Below are positions 56,657-64,000 of a stretch of DNA of 64,000 bases, piece by piece. The position numbers and the translations under genes are program-made. Source of the stretch: Actinomadura rupiterrae (GTDB lineage: Bacteria; Actinomycetota; Actinomycetes; Streptosporangiales; Streptosporangiaceae); the NCBI RefSeq assembly GCF_024172125.1, contig NZ_JAMZEA010000001.1, forward strand, positions 434,001-498,000. The letters run 5' to 3'. How positions within the stretch are numbered: the stretch's first letter is position 1; every line of letters begins with the position of its first letter. The notes beneath the pieces were generated by a model. It was not told where the DNA came from. It did not search any database and was given only the letters and a program-made list of their open reading frames with translations.

Positions 56657-58159
56657 ATGAGCCTTCGCCCACCCGCCGTCCTGGAGCGCCGCTGGCTGGC
56701 GCTCCTGGCCGCGCTGACGGCGGCCTTCATGGACCTGGTGGACGTGACGGTCGTGAACGTCGCCCTCCCCCGCATCCAGCACGATCTGCACGCCGGTCCG
56801 GCGCTCGGGCAGTGGACGGTGTCCGCCTACGCCCTCGGCTACGCGCTGCTGCTCGTCACGGGCGGACGGCTCGGCGACATCCTCGGCCGCCGCCGCGTGC
56901 TGCTCGCCGGGCTGGCCGGGTTCGTGGCCGTCTCGGCGGCGGCCGGGGCCGCGCACTCCCCCGGCGTCCTGATCGCGGCGCGGGCGGCGCAGGGCGTGTT
57001 CGCCGGGGTGATGGTCCCGCAGACGCTGTCGGTGATCAGCGTCCAGTTCCCGCCCGGACGGGCCCGCGCCCGCGCGTTCACCCTCTACGGGATGCTGCTC
57101 GGCGCGGCCCAGGTCGGCGGCCCGCTGCTCGGCGGGATCCTGCTGCACTACGACCTGGCCGGGCTCGGCTGGCGCGCGATCTTCCTGGTGAACGTCCCGG
57201 TCGGGCTCGCCGCTCTCGCCGGGGCGGCCCGCTGGATGGACGACTCGCGCGCGACGCCCCCTCCCCGGCTCGATCCGGCCGGGGTCGTGCTGGTCAGCGC
57301 CGCCGCGCTCGCGCTGACGCTGCCGCTCGTCCAGGGGCGGGAGCGCGGCTGGCCGCTGTGGAGCCTGCTGCTGCCGGTCGCGGGCGTCCCGGCGCTGGCG
57401 GCGTTCGCGGCGGTGGAGCGGCGGCGCGAGCGGCTCGGGCTGAGCCCGCTCGTCCCGCCGTCGCTGCTGCGCCGCCGCTCGTTCTCGGCCGGGCTGCTGG
57501 TGACGACGGCGCTGTTCGGCGCGGTCGCGGCCTGCTTCATCGCGCTCACCTGGGGGCTCCAGACCGGGCTCGGCTGGTCGCCGCTCAAGGTGGCGCTGAC
57601 CGGCGCGGCCTGGCCCGCCGGGATGGCCTGCACCGCCCAGCCGACGCACCGGCTCGGGCCGCCGCGCGCCCGGGCGTTCGTCCGGACGGGCGCCCTGGTC
57701 ATGGCGTGCGGCGTCGCGGCCGTTGCGGGCGCTTTCGCCGCCACCGGGACGGACCTGCGGCCCTGGAACCTGCTGCCCGGCCTGTTCTGCGCCGGTATCG
57801 GCATGGGACTGGCGCTGCCGGTGCTGGCCAACGCCGTCCTCGCGGACGTCCCGCCGGACGCGTCGGGCGCGGCGTCCGGCGTCTACAACTCGGTGACCCA
57901 GTTCGCGGGCGTCCTCGGCGTCGCGGTGGCCGGAATCGCCTTTTACGGCACGTCCGGCCAGGTCACAGGCCCTTCACCGGCCGCCCGGACGCTGGCCGTC
58001 GCCGCGATCGCGCTGCTGATCGCCGCCGCGCTGTCCCCACTTCTCCCCCGAAAGCTGCCCTGGGCCGAGCCGGAAAGGACCCCGGACGGGCGGCCGTCCC
58101 GGTTCGCGGCGATCCGGGCTAGCCTGCTCCGACACGTCCACCCCGGGAGGTCGCGCTGA
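56657..58159 (+). CDS. MFS transporter of the DHA2 (EmrB/QacA) type
   Basis: 500 residues with about fourteen hydrophobic segments. Motif D1 (FMDLVDVTVVNVALPRIQHD), motif A (GGRLGDILGRRRVLLAGLAG) and motif C (TLYGMLLGAAQVGGPLLGGI) identify the drug:H+ antiporter-2 branch. ATG at 56657; the frame is open upstream but Pro-rich. Divergent from the DUF3068 gene; the 212-bp gap shows no clear promoter to me. The glycosyltransferase gene follows immediately, so the exporter may serve an envelope precursor or a drug. Confidence 0.88.
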   Translation: MSLRPPAVLERRWLALLAALTAAFMDLVDVTVVNVALPRIQHDLHAGPALGQWTVSAYALGYALLLVTGGRLGDILGRRRVLLAGLAGFVAVSAAAGAAHSPGVLIAARAAQGVFAGVMVPQTLSVISVQFPPGRARARAFTLYGMLLGAAQVGGPLLGGILLHYDLAGLGWRAIFLVNVPVGLAALAGAARWMDDSRATPPPRLDPAGVVLVSAAALALTLPLVQGRERGWPLWSLLLPVAGVPALAAFAAVERRRERLGLSPLVPPSLLRRRSFSAGLLVTTALFGAVAACFIALTWGLQTGLGWSPLKVALTGAAWPAGMACTAQPTHRLGPPRARAFVRTGALVMACGVAAVAGAFAATGTDLRPWNLLPGLFCAGIGMGLALPVLANAVLADVPPDASGAASGVYNSVTQFAGVLGVAVAGIAFYGTSGQVTGPSPAARTLAVAAIALLIAAALSPLLPRKLPWAEPERTPDGRPSRFAAIRASLLRHVHPGRSR

Positions 58160-58170
58160 GCACCGCACGT

Positions 58171-58953
58171 GTGACCGTCGTCGTCCCGACCCGGAACTCC
58201 GCCCGGACGCTGGAGCGCTGCCTGGCCTCGCTGCGCGCGCAGTCCGCGCCGGTCGAGCTGGTCGTGGTGGACAACGCGTCCACCGACGGGACGCCGGAGA
58301 TCGCCGCCGCCTACGCCGACCGGCTGCTGGCGGGCGGGCCGGAGCGCAGCGCGCAGCGGAACCTCGGCTGGCGCGCGGCGTCCACCGGCGTCGTGGCGTT
58401 CGTCGACTCGGACATGGTCGCCTCCCCCGGCGTCGCCGCCGAAGCGGCCGAGGCGTTCGACGCCGATCCGGGGCTCGGCGGGTTGGTCATCCCGGAGGAG
58501 TCGTTCGGGCAGGGGTTCTGGGCGCGGGCGCGGGCCGTGGAGAAGCGCGCCTACCTGGGCGATCCGGCCGTGGAGGCCGCGAGGATCTTCCGCCGGACGG
58601 CCCTGGACCGCGTCGGCGGCTACGACGAGGGCCTCAGCGCCTTCGAGGACTGGGACCTCGCCGACCGGGTCGCCGCGACCGGGCTGCGCATCGGCCGGAC
58701 GTCCTCGGGCGTCCTGCACGACGAGGGCCGCATCACGCTGCGCTCCGCCTACCGGAAGCGGCGCTACTACGGGCGCTGGCTGCCCGCCTACCGGACGCGT
58801 CCGACCGCGCGCTCGTTCGGACGCGGCGGGACGCTCCGCAGGCTCCCGCTGCTCAGCTCCCCGGTGACCGCCGCCGGGGTGATCGTGCTCAAGGCGACCG
58901 AGACGGCCGGGCTGCTCGCGGGCGCCCGCGCGGCCGGGAGGGACGGCTCGTGA
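58171..58953 (+). CDS. Family 2 glycosyltransferase
   Basis: 260 residues. GT-A fold: VTVVVPTRNSARTLERCLAS, LVVVDNASTDGTPEIAAAYA, the DxD-type motif FVDSDMVASPGV, and EGLSAFEDWDLADRVAATGL with the conserved ED. A C-terminal amphipathic helix (VTAAGVIVLKATETAGLLAG) may contact the membrane. The GTG at 58171 has no close ribosome-binding site. CTG at 58156, in frame and overlapping the previous stop as CTGA with GGGAGG at six bases, would add STAR to the N-terminus and fits better. Coupled to the acyltransferase by GTGA. Confidence 0.87.
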   Translation: MTVVVPTRNSARTLERCLASLRAQSAPVELVVVDNASTDGTPEIAAAYADRLLAGGPERSAQRNLGWRAASTGVVAFVDSDMVASPGVAAEAAEAFDADPGLGGLVIPEESFGQGFWARARAVEKRAYLGDPAVEAARIFRRTALDRVGGYDEGLSAFEDWDLADRVAATGLRIGRTSSGVLHDEGRITLRSAYRKRRYYGRWLPAYRTRPTARSFGRGGTLRRLPLLSSPVTAAGVIVLKATETAGLLAGARAAGRDGS

Positions 58954-60209
58954 CCACCACCGCCCCGGCCTCCGCTCCCCCCTCGCGCCTGCCGGTGATC
59001 TCCGGACGCCAGGACGCGCTGGACGGCGTCCGCGCGATCGCGGCGCTGATGGTGCTGCTGTTCCACGTCGCGGCCAGCACCGGCTACCTGCTGCGGCCGC
59101 CGACGATGCTGGTCAGGCTGCTGTCGCGCGGCGAGATCGGGGTGCCGATCTTCTTCGTCCTGTCCGGGCTGCTGCTCTACCGGCCGTGGGCCGCCGGGGC
59201 GCTCGGTCTGAGACCCGCTCCCGGCACGCGCGGCTACCTGTGGCGGCGCGTGCTGCGGCTCATGCCCGCGTACTGGGTGGTCATGGCGGTGGCGCTCGGC
59301 CTCTACAGCCGCGACCACCTGTCGGACGTGCCGAGCCTGCTCGGCCTCACGACGCTCGCCTACGGCTTCGATCCGCATCCGTGGTGGACCGACCACCTGG
59401 GCCCCAAGGGACTCGGGCAGATGTGGAGCCTGAGCGTCGAGGCGTCCTACTACGTGGCGCTGCCCGTGCTGGCGTTACTGCTGGACCGGTGGGCGCGGCG
59501 TGGCCAGTCGGTCGGCGAGCGGGCGAAGCGGCTCCTGTACGCGCTGGGCGCCATGGCCGTGGGATCGGTCGTGTACGCGGTCGCCATGCTGGAGACGCCC
59601 AATCCGCCCTACTGGGGAAGCCTGCTTCCGCAGTACCTCGGGTGGTTCGGCGCGGGGATGGCGCTGGCCGTGGTGACGGTCTGGGCGAACGCCGTCCCGG
59701 TCGGCCCGGCGGCCCGGTTCTCCCGGACGGTCGCCGACTCGGCGCCGGTCTGCTGGGCGGCGTGCGCGCTCGTGTACGTCATCGCGTCCACGCCGATCAC
59801 CGGGCTCTCCCGGCTGAACTCCGTCAACGGCTGGACGACCGGGTTCAGCGTCGTCCTGTACGGGCTGGTCGCGGTGCTGCTGGTCGCCCCGGCCGCGCTC
59901 GCCCCGGCGGACGACCCGGTCGTCGGCCGCGTGCTCGGCAACCCGGTGCTGGCGTTCCTCGGCCGGATCTCCTACGGGATCTTCCTCTGGCAGTTCGTGG
60001 TGATCTTCGTCTGGTTCGACCTGACCGGGCACGCGCCGTTCAGCGGGAACCTGCTCACCGACTTCCCGGTCTGCCTCGCGCTGACCGCGGCCGCCGCGGC
60101 GGCGAGCCACTACCTGATCGAGGAGCCGGTGCGGAGGCTGGCAGCGCGGCGGACCAGCGCAGCTCCACGCCGTCCGCGAGCCACGCGTCGGGGGCGTCCG
60201 GCGCGGTGA
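58950..60209 (+). CDS. OafA/YrhL-type membrane acyltransferase
   Basis: 419 residues of the acyltransferase-3 family with ten or more helices. The catalytic-His region is DALDGVRAIAALMVLLFHVA and the second block is GEIGVPIFFVLSGLLLYRPW. LGQMWSLSVEASYYVALPVL is the family's conserved central motif. Transfers acetyl or acyl groups onto cell-surface glycans. Overlaps the glycosyltransferase by GTGA. The last 155 bp (an Arg-rich tail) overlap the 3' end of the converging AftD-like gene, an unusually long antisense overlap. Confidence 0.88.
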   Translation: MTTTAPASAPPSRLPVISGRQDALDGVRAIAALMVLLFHVAASTGYLLRPPTMLVRLLSRGEIGVPIFFVLSGLLLYRPWAAGALGLRPAPGTRGYLWRRVLRLMPAYWVVMAVALGLYSRDHLSDVPSLLGLTTLAYGFDPHPWWTDHLGPKGLGQMWSLSVEASYYVALPVLALLLDRWARRGQSVGERAKRLLYALGAMAVGSVVYAVAMLETPNPPYWGSLLPQYLGWFGAGMALAVVTVWANAVPVGPAARFSRTVADSAPVCWAACALVYVIASTPITGLSRLNSVNGWTTGFSVVLYGLVAVLLVAPAALAPADDPVVGRVLGNPVLAFLGRISYGIFLWQFVVIFVWFDLTGHAPFSGNLLTDFPVCLALTAAAAAASHYLIEEPVRRLAARRTSAAPRRPRATRRGRPAR

Positions 60210-63200
60210 GGGCGGCGGTGAGGCGGCCGAGCACCGCCAGGCCGCAGATCTGCGGGAAGACGTCCCGGAGGATCGACAGCAGGTCGCCCTGCGTGCCGCC
60301 GCGCTGGATCATCCAGGCCGCGGCGGCGACCGAGGCGCCGCCGAGCAGCATGAAGAACGCGGCGATCCAGGCCGACCGGACGCGCCGGGCCGCCTGCCGG
60401 CTCGACCACTGCGGGGCCACTCCGACCAGCGCGGACACCGCCGCGACGGCCAGCCCGACCGGACCGGCCAGCCAGAACCCGAGCGCCGCCGCGAGGCCGA
60501 CCGGCGCCGCGACGCGCAGCGACCGGACGCCCGGCTTCCTCGGCGCGACGAGCGCGGCAGGCGGAGGCGGAGGCGTCCCGCGCCGCCGCAAGGAGACCGG
60601 GACGAGCAGCGCCAGCAGCCCCAGGCCGCCGAACAGCGCGCCCCGGTAGGCGGTGTCGGGCGCGTACCGGAGCGTGACCGTGCCGGACGTCCCGGCCGGG
60701 ACCTCGAAGCCCTGCCGCCAGCCGTCCAGCCGGACCGGGCGCAGCGCGCCGCCGTTCGCCGTCTCGGCCTTCCAGCCGGAGTTGAAGTTCTCGTTCACCA
60801 CCAGGAAGGACTTGTTCGGCGAGGTCACCTGGACGCGCCGCTCGCCCTTGCCCCACGACTCGATCGTGACCGGATGCGTCTTGCCGGGTGTGGCGGTGGC
60901 CAGCGCGGCGTCCGGGTCGACGGCCACGGCGTCCACGCGGAAGCGGCCGCCCGCGCTGATCCGGTTGTCGCCGTTCGCGAGCGGGACGGCCCCGCAGGCC
61001 CGGAACGTCACCGGACGCTCGCCGAGCACGTCGTCGACCGTCCCGGTGATCCTGGCCTTGACGTCGCGCCCGTTGACCGTGAGGTCGGGCCCGGTGCCGC
61101 AGGACGTCGTGAACGGCAGGAACCCCGACCGGGTCAGCGTCGGGACGCCCGGGACCGCGACCTCCGCCACCTGCACCGGCACCTGGGACGTCGCGAACCG
61201 CAGCGTCACCCGGTCCGTCCGCATCGGGGCGAACCGGAGCTTCCCGTCGCCGCCGACCAGGCCCTCGCGGACCTCGCCGTGCGTGCCGAGCACGGTCACC
61301 GTCATCGCCGAGCGCGCGCCGGGCGGGCGGGTCACGGTCAGCTCGTCCAGCTTGAGTTTCTTGCCCCAGGCGAGCGTCAGCGACGGCTTCTTGTCGTCGC
61401 CCGCCGCGATCCAGGCGGTCGAGGGGTCGCCATCCACGGCCGCGCGCGGCTGCGCGGGGGCCTCCTTCGTCCAGGACGAGCTGGCGGTGACCTTGGTCTG
61501 GACGCCGTTCCGGGTGAGCTTGTCGGCCAGCTCGGGATCGGTGACGACGGCCTGGCCGCTGACCAGGGCCGAGCCGCCGTGGCCGGTGAAGACGCGGCGC
61601 AGGGTCGGTCCGTCCTCGTCGCCGCGGGCCAGCTCGGGCGAGCAGACCCAGCGGGCCGAGCCGCGCATGCACTCGGGACGCGGCGGCGTCACCCGGCCCA
61701 TGAACTGCGGCGCGGTGCCGCCGCCGGGCTGCGCCGGGACGGCCGGGAGCCGCAGGTACCGCTCGGCGGTCACGCCGGGGATCGACAGGTCCCGGACGCC
61801 GACCCGCGTGCCCTCACCGGCCTTCCCGCCGACCGCGAGGATGCGCAGCCGCAGCCACGAGGACGGTCCGGGCGGCGCTTCGAGCGTCTGCGCGTCCGCG
61901 ACCGGCCGGACGTCCTGGACCTTCGTGCCGCGCTCGGTCTCGACCGCGACCCGGGTCGGGGCCGGGCCGAGCAGGTCGTTGCGGGTGAAGGTCACCTGGA
62001 GCGAGCCGGGGTCCAGCGGCGCCGGGAGGTCGACGCGGAGCCACTGGCCGACCGGACCGCTCGTCCCGCCGGTGATCCACTGGGTGTCGGGGTCGCGGTC
62101 GACGGCCGCGTACGGGATCGCGGCCGGATCATCGATCCCGGACAGCGTGCCCGGGTCGGACGCCGAGGACGACGCCGTGACGTTCTTGATCCCGCTGTAT
62201 TCGGCGACCGTCTGCGCGCCGTCCCAGGCCGGGTCGCCGGGATCGGGGCCGAGGCCGTGCGTCGTGTCGGGCTGGGAACCGGCGGTCAGGGTCGGGCCGA
62301 TCTGCGTCCGGATCTCCGAGCGGGACCGGTCGCGCAGCCGCGCCGCGTCCGAGGCGACCGGTGTGCCGCCGAGGTCGGACGCGTCGTCCCCGACCAGCAC
62401 CGGACGGCCCTTGAGATCGCCCGCGTCGGCGAGGTCGAGCAGCCCTTCCGGCCCGCCGCGCAGCCGCAGGGCCCCGGACGCGTCGAGCAGCCCGGCGACC
62501 GGCCGCGCGCCGTCCACCTGGTAGATCTCGACGGCCGGGTACTTCTGGTCGAGCGCGCTGACCGCGTCGTCGCTCCAGCCGCCGGGCTGGTCGCCGAACG
62601 CCGCGACCCGCCGGACGCCCGGCGAGGTGTCGAGCGCCTGGTGCACGCGGCCCGGCCACGCCCCGGCCAGATCGCCGCGCGAGAGGTCGTTGCGGATCAG
62701 CAGGTACCGCACCCCGGAGCGGGCAAGCACCTCGGAGAGGCCCGGCGACCCGCGGCCCGCCGCCACGCGCTGGTCGATGGCGTCCAGCATCCGCGCGTAC
62801 CCGGGCGAGCCCTGCGGGACCATCTGCCGCGCGCCCCAGCCCGTCCGCAGGAGCGGCTGGATGACGTCGTCCATCGGACGGCCCCACGTGTAGCTGCCGG
62901 TGCGGGAGCCGGGCAGGGCCAGGACGGACTGCGTCCCGGCGCGCTTGTTCAGCCAGGACGCCGCGTCCCGCCAGTACTGCGGGACGTCCGGGAACGCGCC
63001 GGGCGCGGCGAGGCCGTTCGCCATCGCGGGCGTCGCGACCGCGACCAGGGTCAGCGCGGAGCCGACGAACACCGCAGCGCGCAGCCGGGGTTTGCGCAGC
63101 GTGCCGGGGAGGTGCGCGATGCCCAGCGCCATCGGCAGCCGGACCATCCCGTCGAACTTGTACAGGTTGCGGAGCGGCGCGAGCGGGCCGTCCAGCAGGT

Positions 63201-64000
63201 CGCGCAGGTGCGGGGCGAGCGGGCCCTCGATCCGGCTGGCGTGCCCGGCCGCGACGATCGCGACGCCGGCGAGCAGGACGAGCAGCGGGAACGTCCGGTC
63301 CGGCAGGTCGCGGCGGACGAGCCCGGCCAGGCCGAACGCGGCCAGCCCGGCGGTGATCAGGACCAGCCACGCGTGCCCGGCCAGCGCTCCCCCGACCGGC
63401 AGCGCCTGCGGCAGGTAGTTGATCCAGCGCTCGGTGCCGCGCAGGACGTCCACCAGGCCGGTCGTCGCGGTCGTGGTGTCGGCCTGCTCGGTATAGCCGA
63501 GCCAGGAGAAGCCGTAGCGGCCGGTCAGGACGAGCGGCACCAGCCACCAGGCGACCGCGCACGCCACGGCGCCCGTCCACCAGGAGAGCAGCCGGAACCG
63601 GTGCACCCCGCGCGGACGGGTCAGCAGGAACAGGAACGGGACGGCCAGCACCGCCACGGTCGCGGTGCCGTTGATCCCACCGCACAGCCCGATCGCCAGG
63701 CCGGACCTGGCGGCGGCCCGGAGCCGTCCGCTGTCCCGTTTCGCCGCCGTGGCGAGCGGGACGACCGTCCACGGCAGCATCGCGAGCGGCAGGTACTCCC
63801 AGGAGTTCTGGCCCAGCGCGGACAGCGCGTGCGGGCTGAGCGCGTACGCCATGCCCGCCACGAGGCGGCTCGTCGGCCCGCCGGTCTCCAGCCGGGCGGC
63901 GAGGGCCCGGACGCCGAGCAGCGCCGCGCACATCAGCAGCGCGAACCACAGCCGCTGGACGATCCAGGCAGGCATGCCGGCCGCGTGCCCGAGCCAGTAG
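60055..64000 (-). CDS. AftD-like alpha-(1->3)-arabinofuranosyltransferase (5' end outside window)
   Basis: About 1314 visible residues; the frame is open past base 64000 (YWLGHAAGMPAWIVQRLW at the edge). N-terminal GT-C membrane part: several helices, with MAYALSPHALSALGQNSWEY, LAMLPWTVVPLATA and FSWLGYTEQADTTTATTGLV typical of the DUF3367/AftD family. A long extracytoplasmic part carries at least two carbohydrate-binding, F5/8-type C-like domains (PAAIPYAAVDRDPDTQWITG; AQPRAAVDGDPSTAWIAAGD). C-terminal helices and an Arg-rich tail follow. AftD adds arabinofuranose to arabinan. Part of the envelope locus with the GT2, acyltransferase and DUF3068 genes. Confidence 0.9.
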   Translation of the reverse strand, partial: YWLGHAAGMPAWIVQRLWFALLMCAALLGVRALAARLETGGPTSRLVAGMAYALSPHALSALGQNSWEYLPLAMLPWTVVPLATAAKRDSGRLRAAARSGLAIGLCGGINGTATVAVLAVPFLFLLTRPRGVHRFRLLSWWTGAVACAVAWWLVPLVLTGRYGFSWLGYTEQADTTTATTGLVDVLRGTERWINYLPQALPVGGALAGHAWLVLITAGLAAFGLAGLVRRDLPDRTFPLLVLLAGVAIVAAGHASRIEGPLAPHLRDLLDGPLAPLRNLYKFDGMVRLPMALGIAHLPGTLRKPRLRAAVFVGSALTLVAVATPAMANGLAAPGAFPDVPQYWRDAASWLNKRAGTQSVLALPGSRTGSYTWGRPMDDVIQPLLRTGWGARQMVPQGSPGYARMLDAIDQRVAAGRGSPGLSEVLARSGVRYLLIRNDLSRGDLAGAWPGRVHQALDTSPGVRRVAAFGDQPGGWSDDAVSALDQKYPAVEIYQVDGARPVAGLLDASGALRLRGGPEGLLDLADAGDLKGRPVLVGDDASDLGGTPVASDAARLRDRSRSEIRTQIGPTLTAGSQPDTTHGLGPDPGDPAWDGAQTVAEYSGIKNVTASSSASDPGTLSGIDDPAAIPYAAVDRDPDTQWITGGTSGPVGQWLRVDLPAPLDPGSLQVTFTRNDLLGPAPTRVAVETERGTKVQDVRPVADAQTLEAPPGPSSWLRLRILAVGGKAGEGTRVGVRDLSIPGVTAERYLRLPAVPAQPGGGTAPQFMGRVTPPRPECMRGSARWVCSPELARGDEDGPTLRRVFTGHGGSALVSGQAVVTDPELADKLTRNGVQTKVTASSSWTKEAPAQPRAAVDGDPSTAWIAAGDDKKPSLTLAWGKKLKLDELTVTRPPGARSAMTVTVLGTHGEVREGLVGGDGKLRFAPMRTDRVTLRFATSQVPVQVAEVAVPGVPTLTRSGFLPFTTSCGTGPDLTVNGRDVKARITGTVDDVLGERPVTFRACGAVPLANGDNRISAGGRFRVDAVAVDPDAALATATPGKTHPVTIESWGKGERRVQVTSPNKSFLVVNENFNSGWKAETANGGALRPVRLDGWRQGFEVPAGTSGTVTLRYAPDTAYRGALFGGLGLLALLVPVSLRRRGTPPPPPAALVAPRKPGVRSLRVAAPVGLAAALGFWLAGPVGLAVAAVSALVGVAPQWSSRQAARRVRSAWIAAFFMLLGGASVAAAAWMIQRGGTQGDLLSILRDVFPQICGLAVLGRLTAALTAPDAPDAWLADGVELRWSAALPASAPAPRSGSGSPPRRPRSARGRPGSR

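Overview
The window is very GC-rich DNA (by eye about 72-74 % G+C) with GC-saturated third codon positions and many GTG starts. Genes are often coupled through ATGA or GTGA stop/start overlaps. The gene families are typical of a non-model actinomycete: a LysX fusion, an F420-type (LLM) oxidoreductase, an XRE/DUF397 regulator pair, PspC, DUF3068, an AftD-like arabinofuranosyltransferase and many TetR/MarR/PadR/LysR/WYL regulators. An Actinomadura-like member of the Thermomonosporaceae is my best guess, inferred from family content and not proven. I saw no rRNA, tRNA, insertion sequence, prophage or CRISPR array.

Layout. 1-9.3 kb: 3' part of lysX, small housekeeping and unknown genes, an MFS exporter, a FAD monooxygenase divergent from a PadR regulator with a shared operator/promoter region, a beta-lactamase-fold hydrolase and a PhzF protein. 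9.3-13.9 kb: one very large gene whose front half looks like an SF1 helicase with eroded ATPase motifs and whose back half is minisatellite. 14-18.5 kb: PspC, HAD and metallo-beta-lactamase-fold genes, then a phosphotransferase/unknown pair behind a perfect KstR-type box. 18.5-24.4 kb: a HesB-like protein, an esterase, an SDR/LLM operon and a LysR/MFS (YnfL/YnfM-like) divergent pair. 24.4-33.2 kb: a DUF35/thiolase pair, a Ser/Thr kinase, an ABC-like/YhgE/TetR operon, MarR and a lipoprotein. 33.3-40.7 kb: an acyl-CoA ligase, two-part DUF35, Ltp4, Ltp3, FadD19 operon divergent from an EchA19-like hydratase. 40.7-43.2 kb: a toxin-antitoxin island with a truncated PIN toxin and a truncated YdeI gene, then a WYL regulator. 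43.2-54 kb: regulators, lipid kinase, hydrolases, a propeller lipoprotein, cupin/TetR and a zinc-finger-HTH/class A hydrolase pair. 54-64 kb: a nitronate monooxygenase behind a second perfect KstR-type box, then envelope genes (DUF3068, MFS, glycosyltransferase, acyltransferase, AftD-like).

Co-operation. Five separate loci (16.0-18.2, 20.3-22.0, 24.4-26.1, 33.3-40.7 and 54.1-55.2 kb) carry relatives of genes in the mycobacterial cholesterol side-chain (KstR) regulon. Two have a perfect TNNAACNNGTTNNA box and the fadD/echA intergenic region has two imperfect ones. I infer a dispersed sterol or long-chain acyl-CoA catabolic regulon; no kstR gene lies in the window.

The most unusual large-scale signal is a recurring short tandem duplication of gene 3' ends. 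At eight well-defined places the last 19-40 bp of a gene, including its stop codon (or an ATGA stop/start junction), is repeated two to eleven times. Other 18-24 bp repeats lie inside genes, at the N-termini of the FAD monooxygenase and the class A hydrolase and massively in the helicase-like gene.
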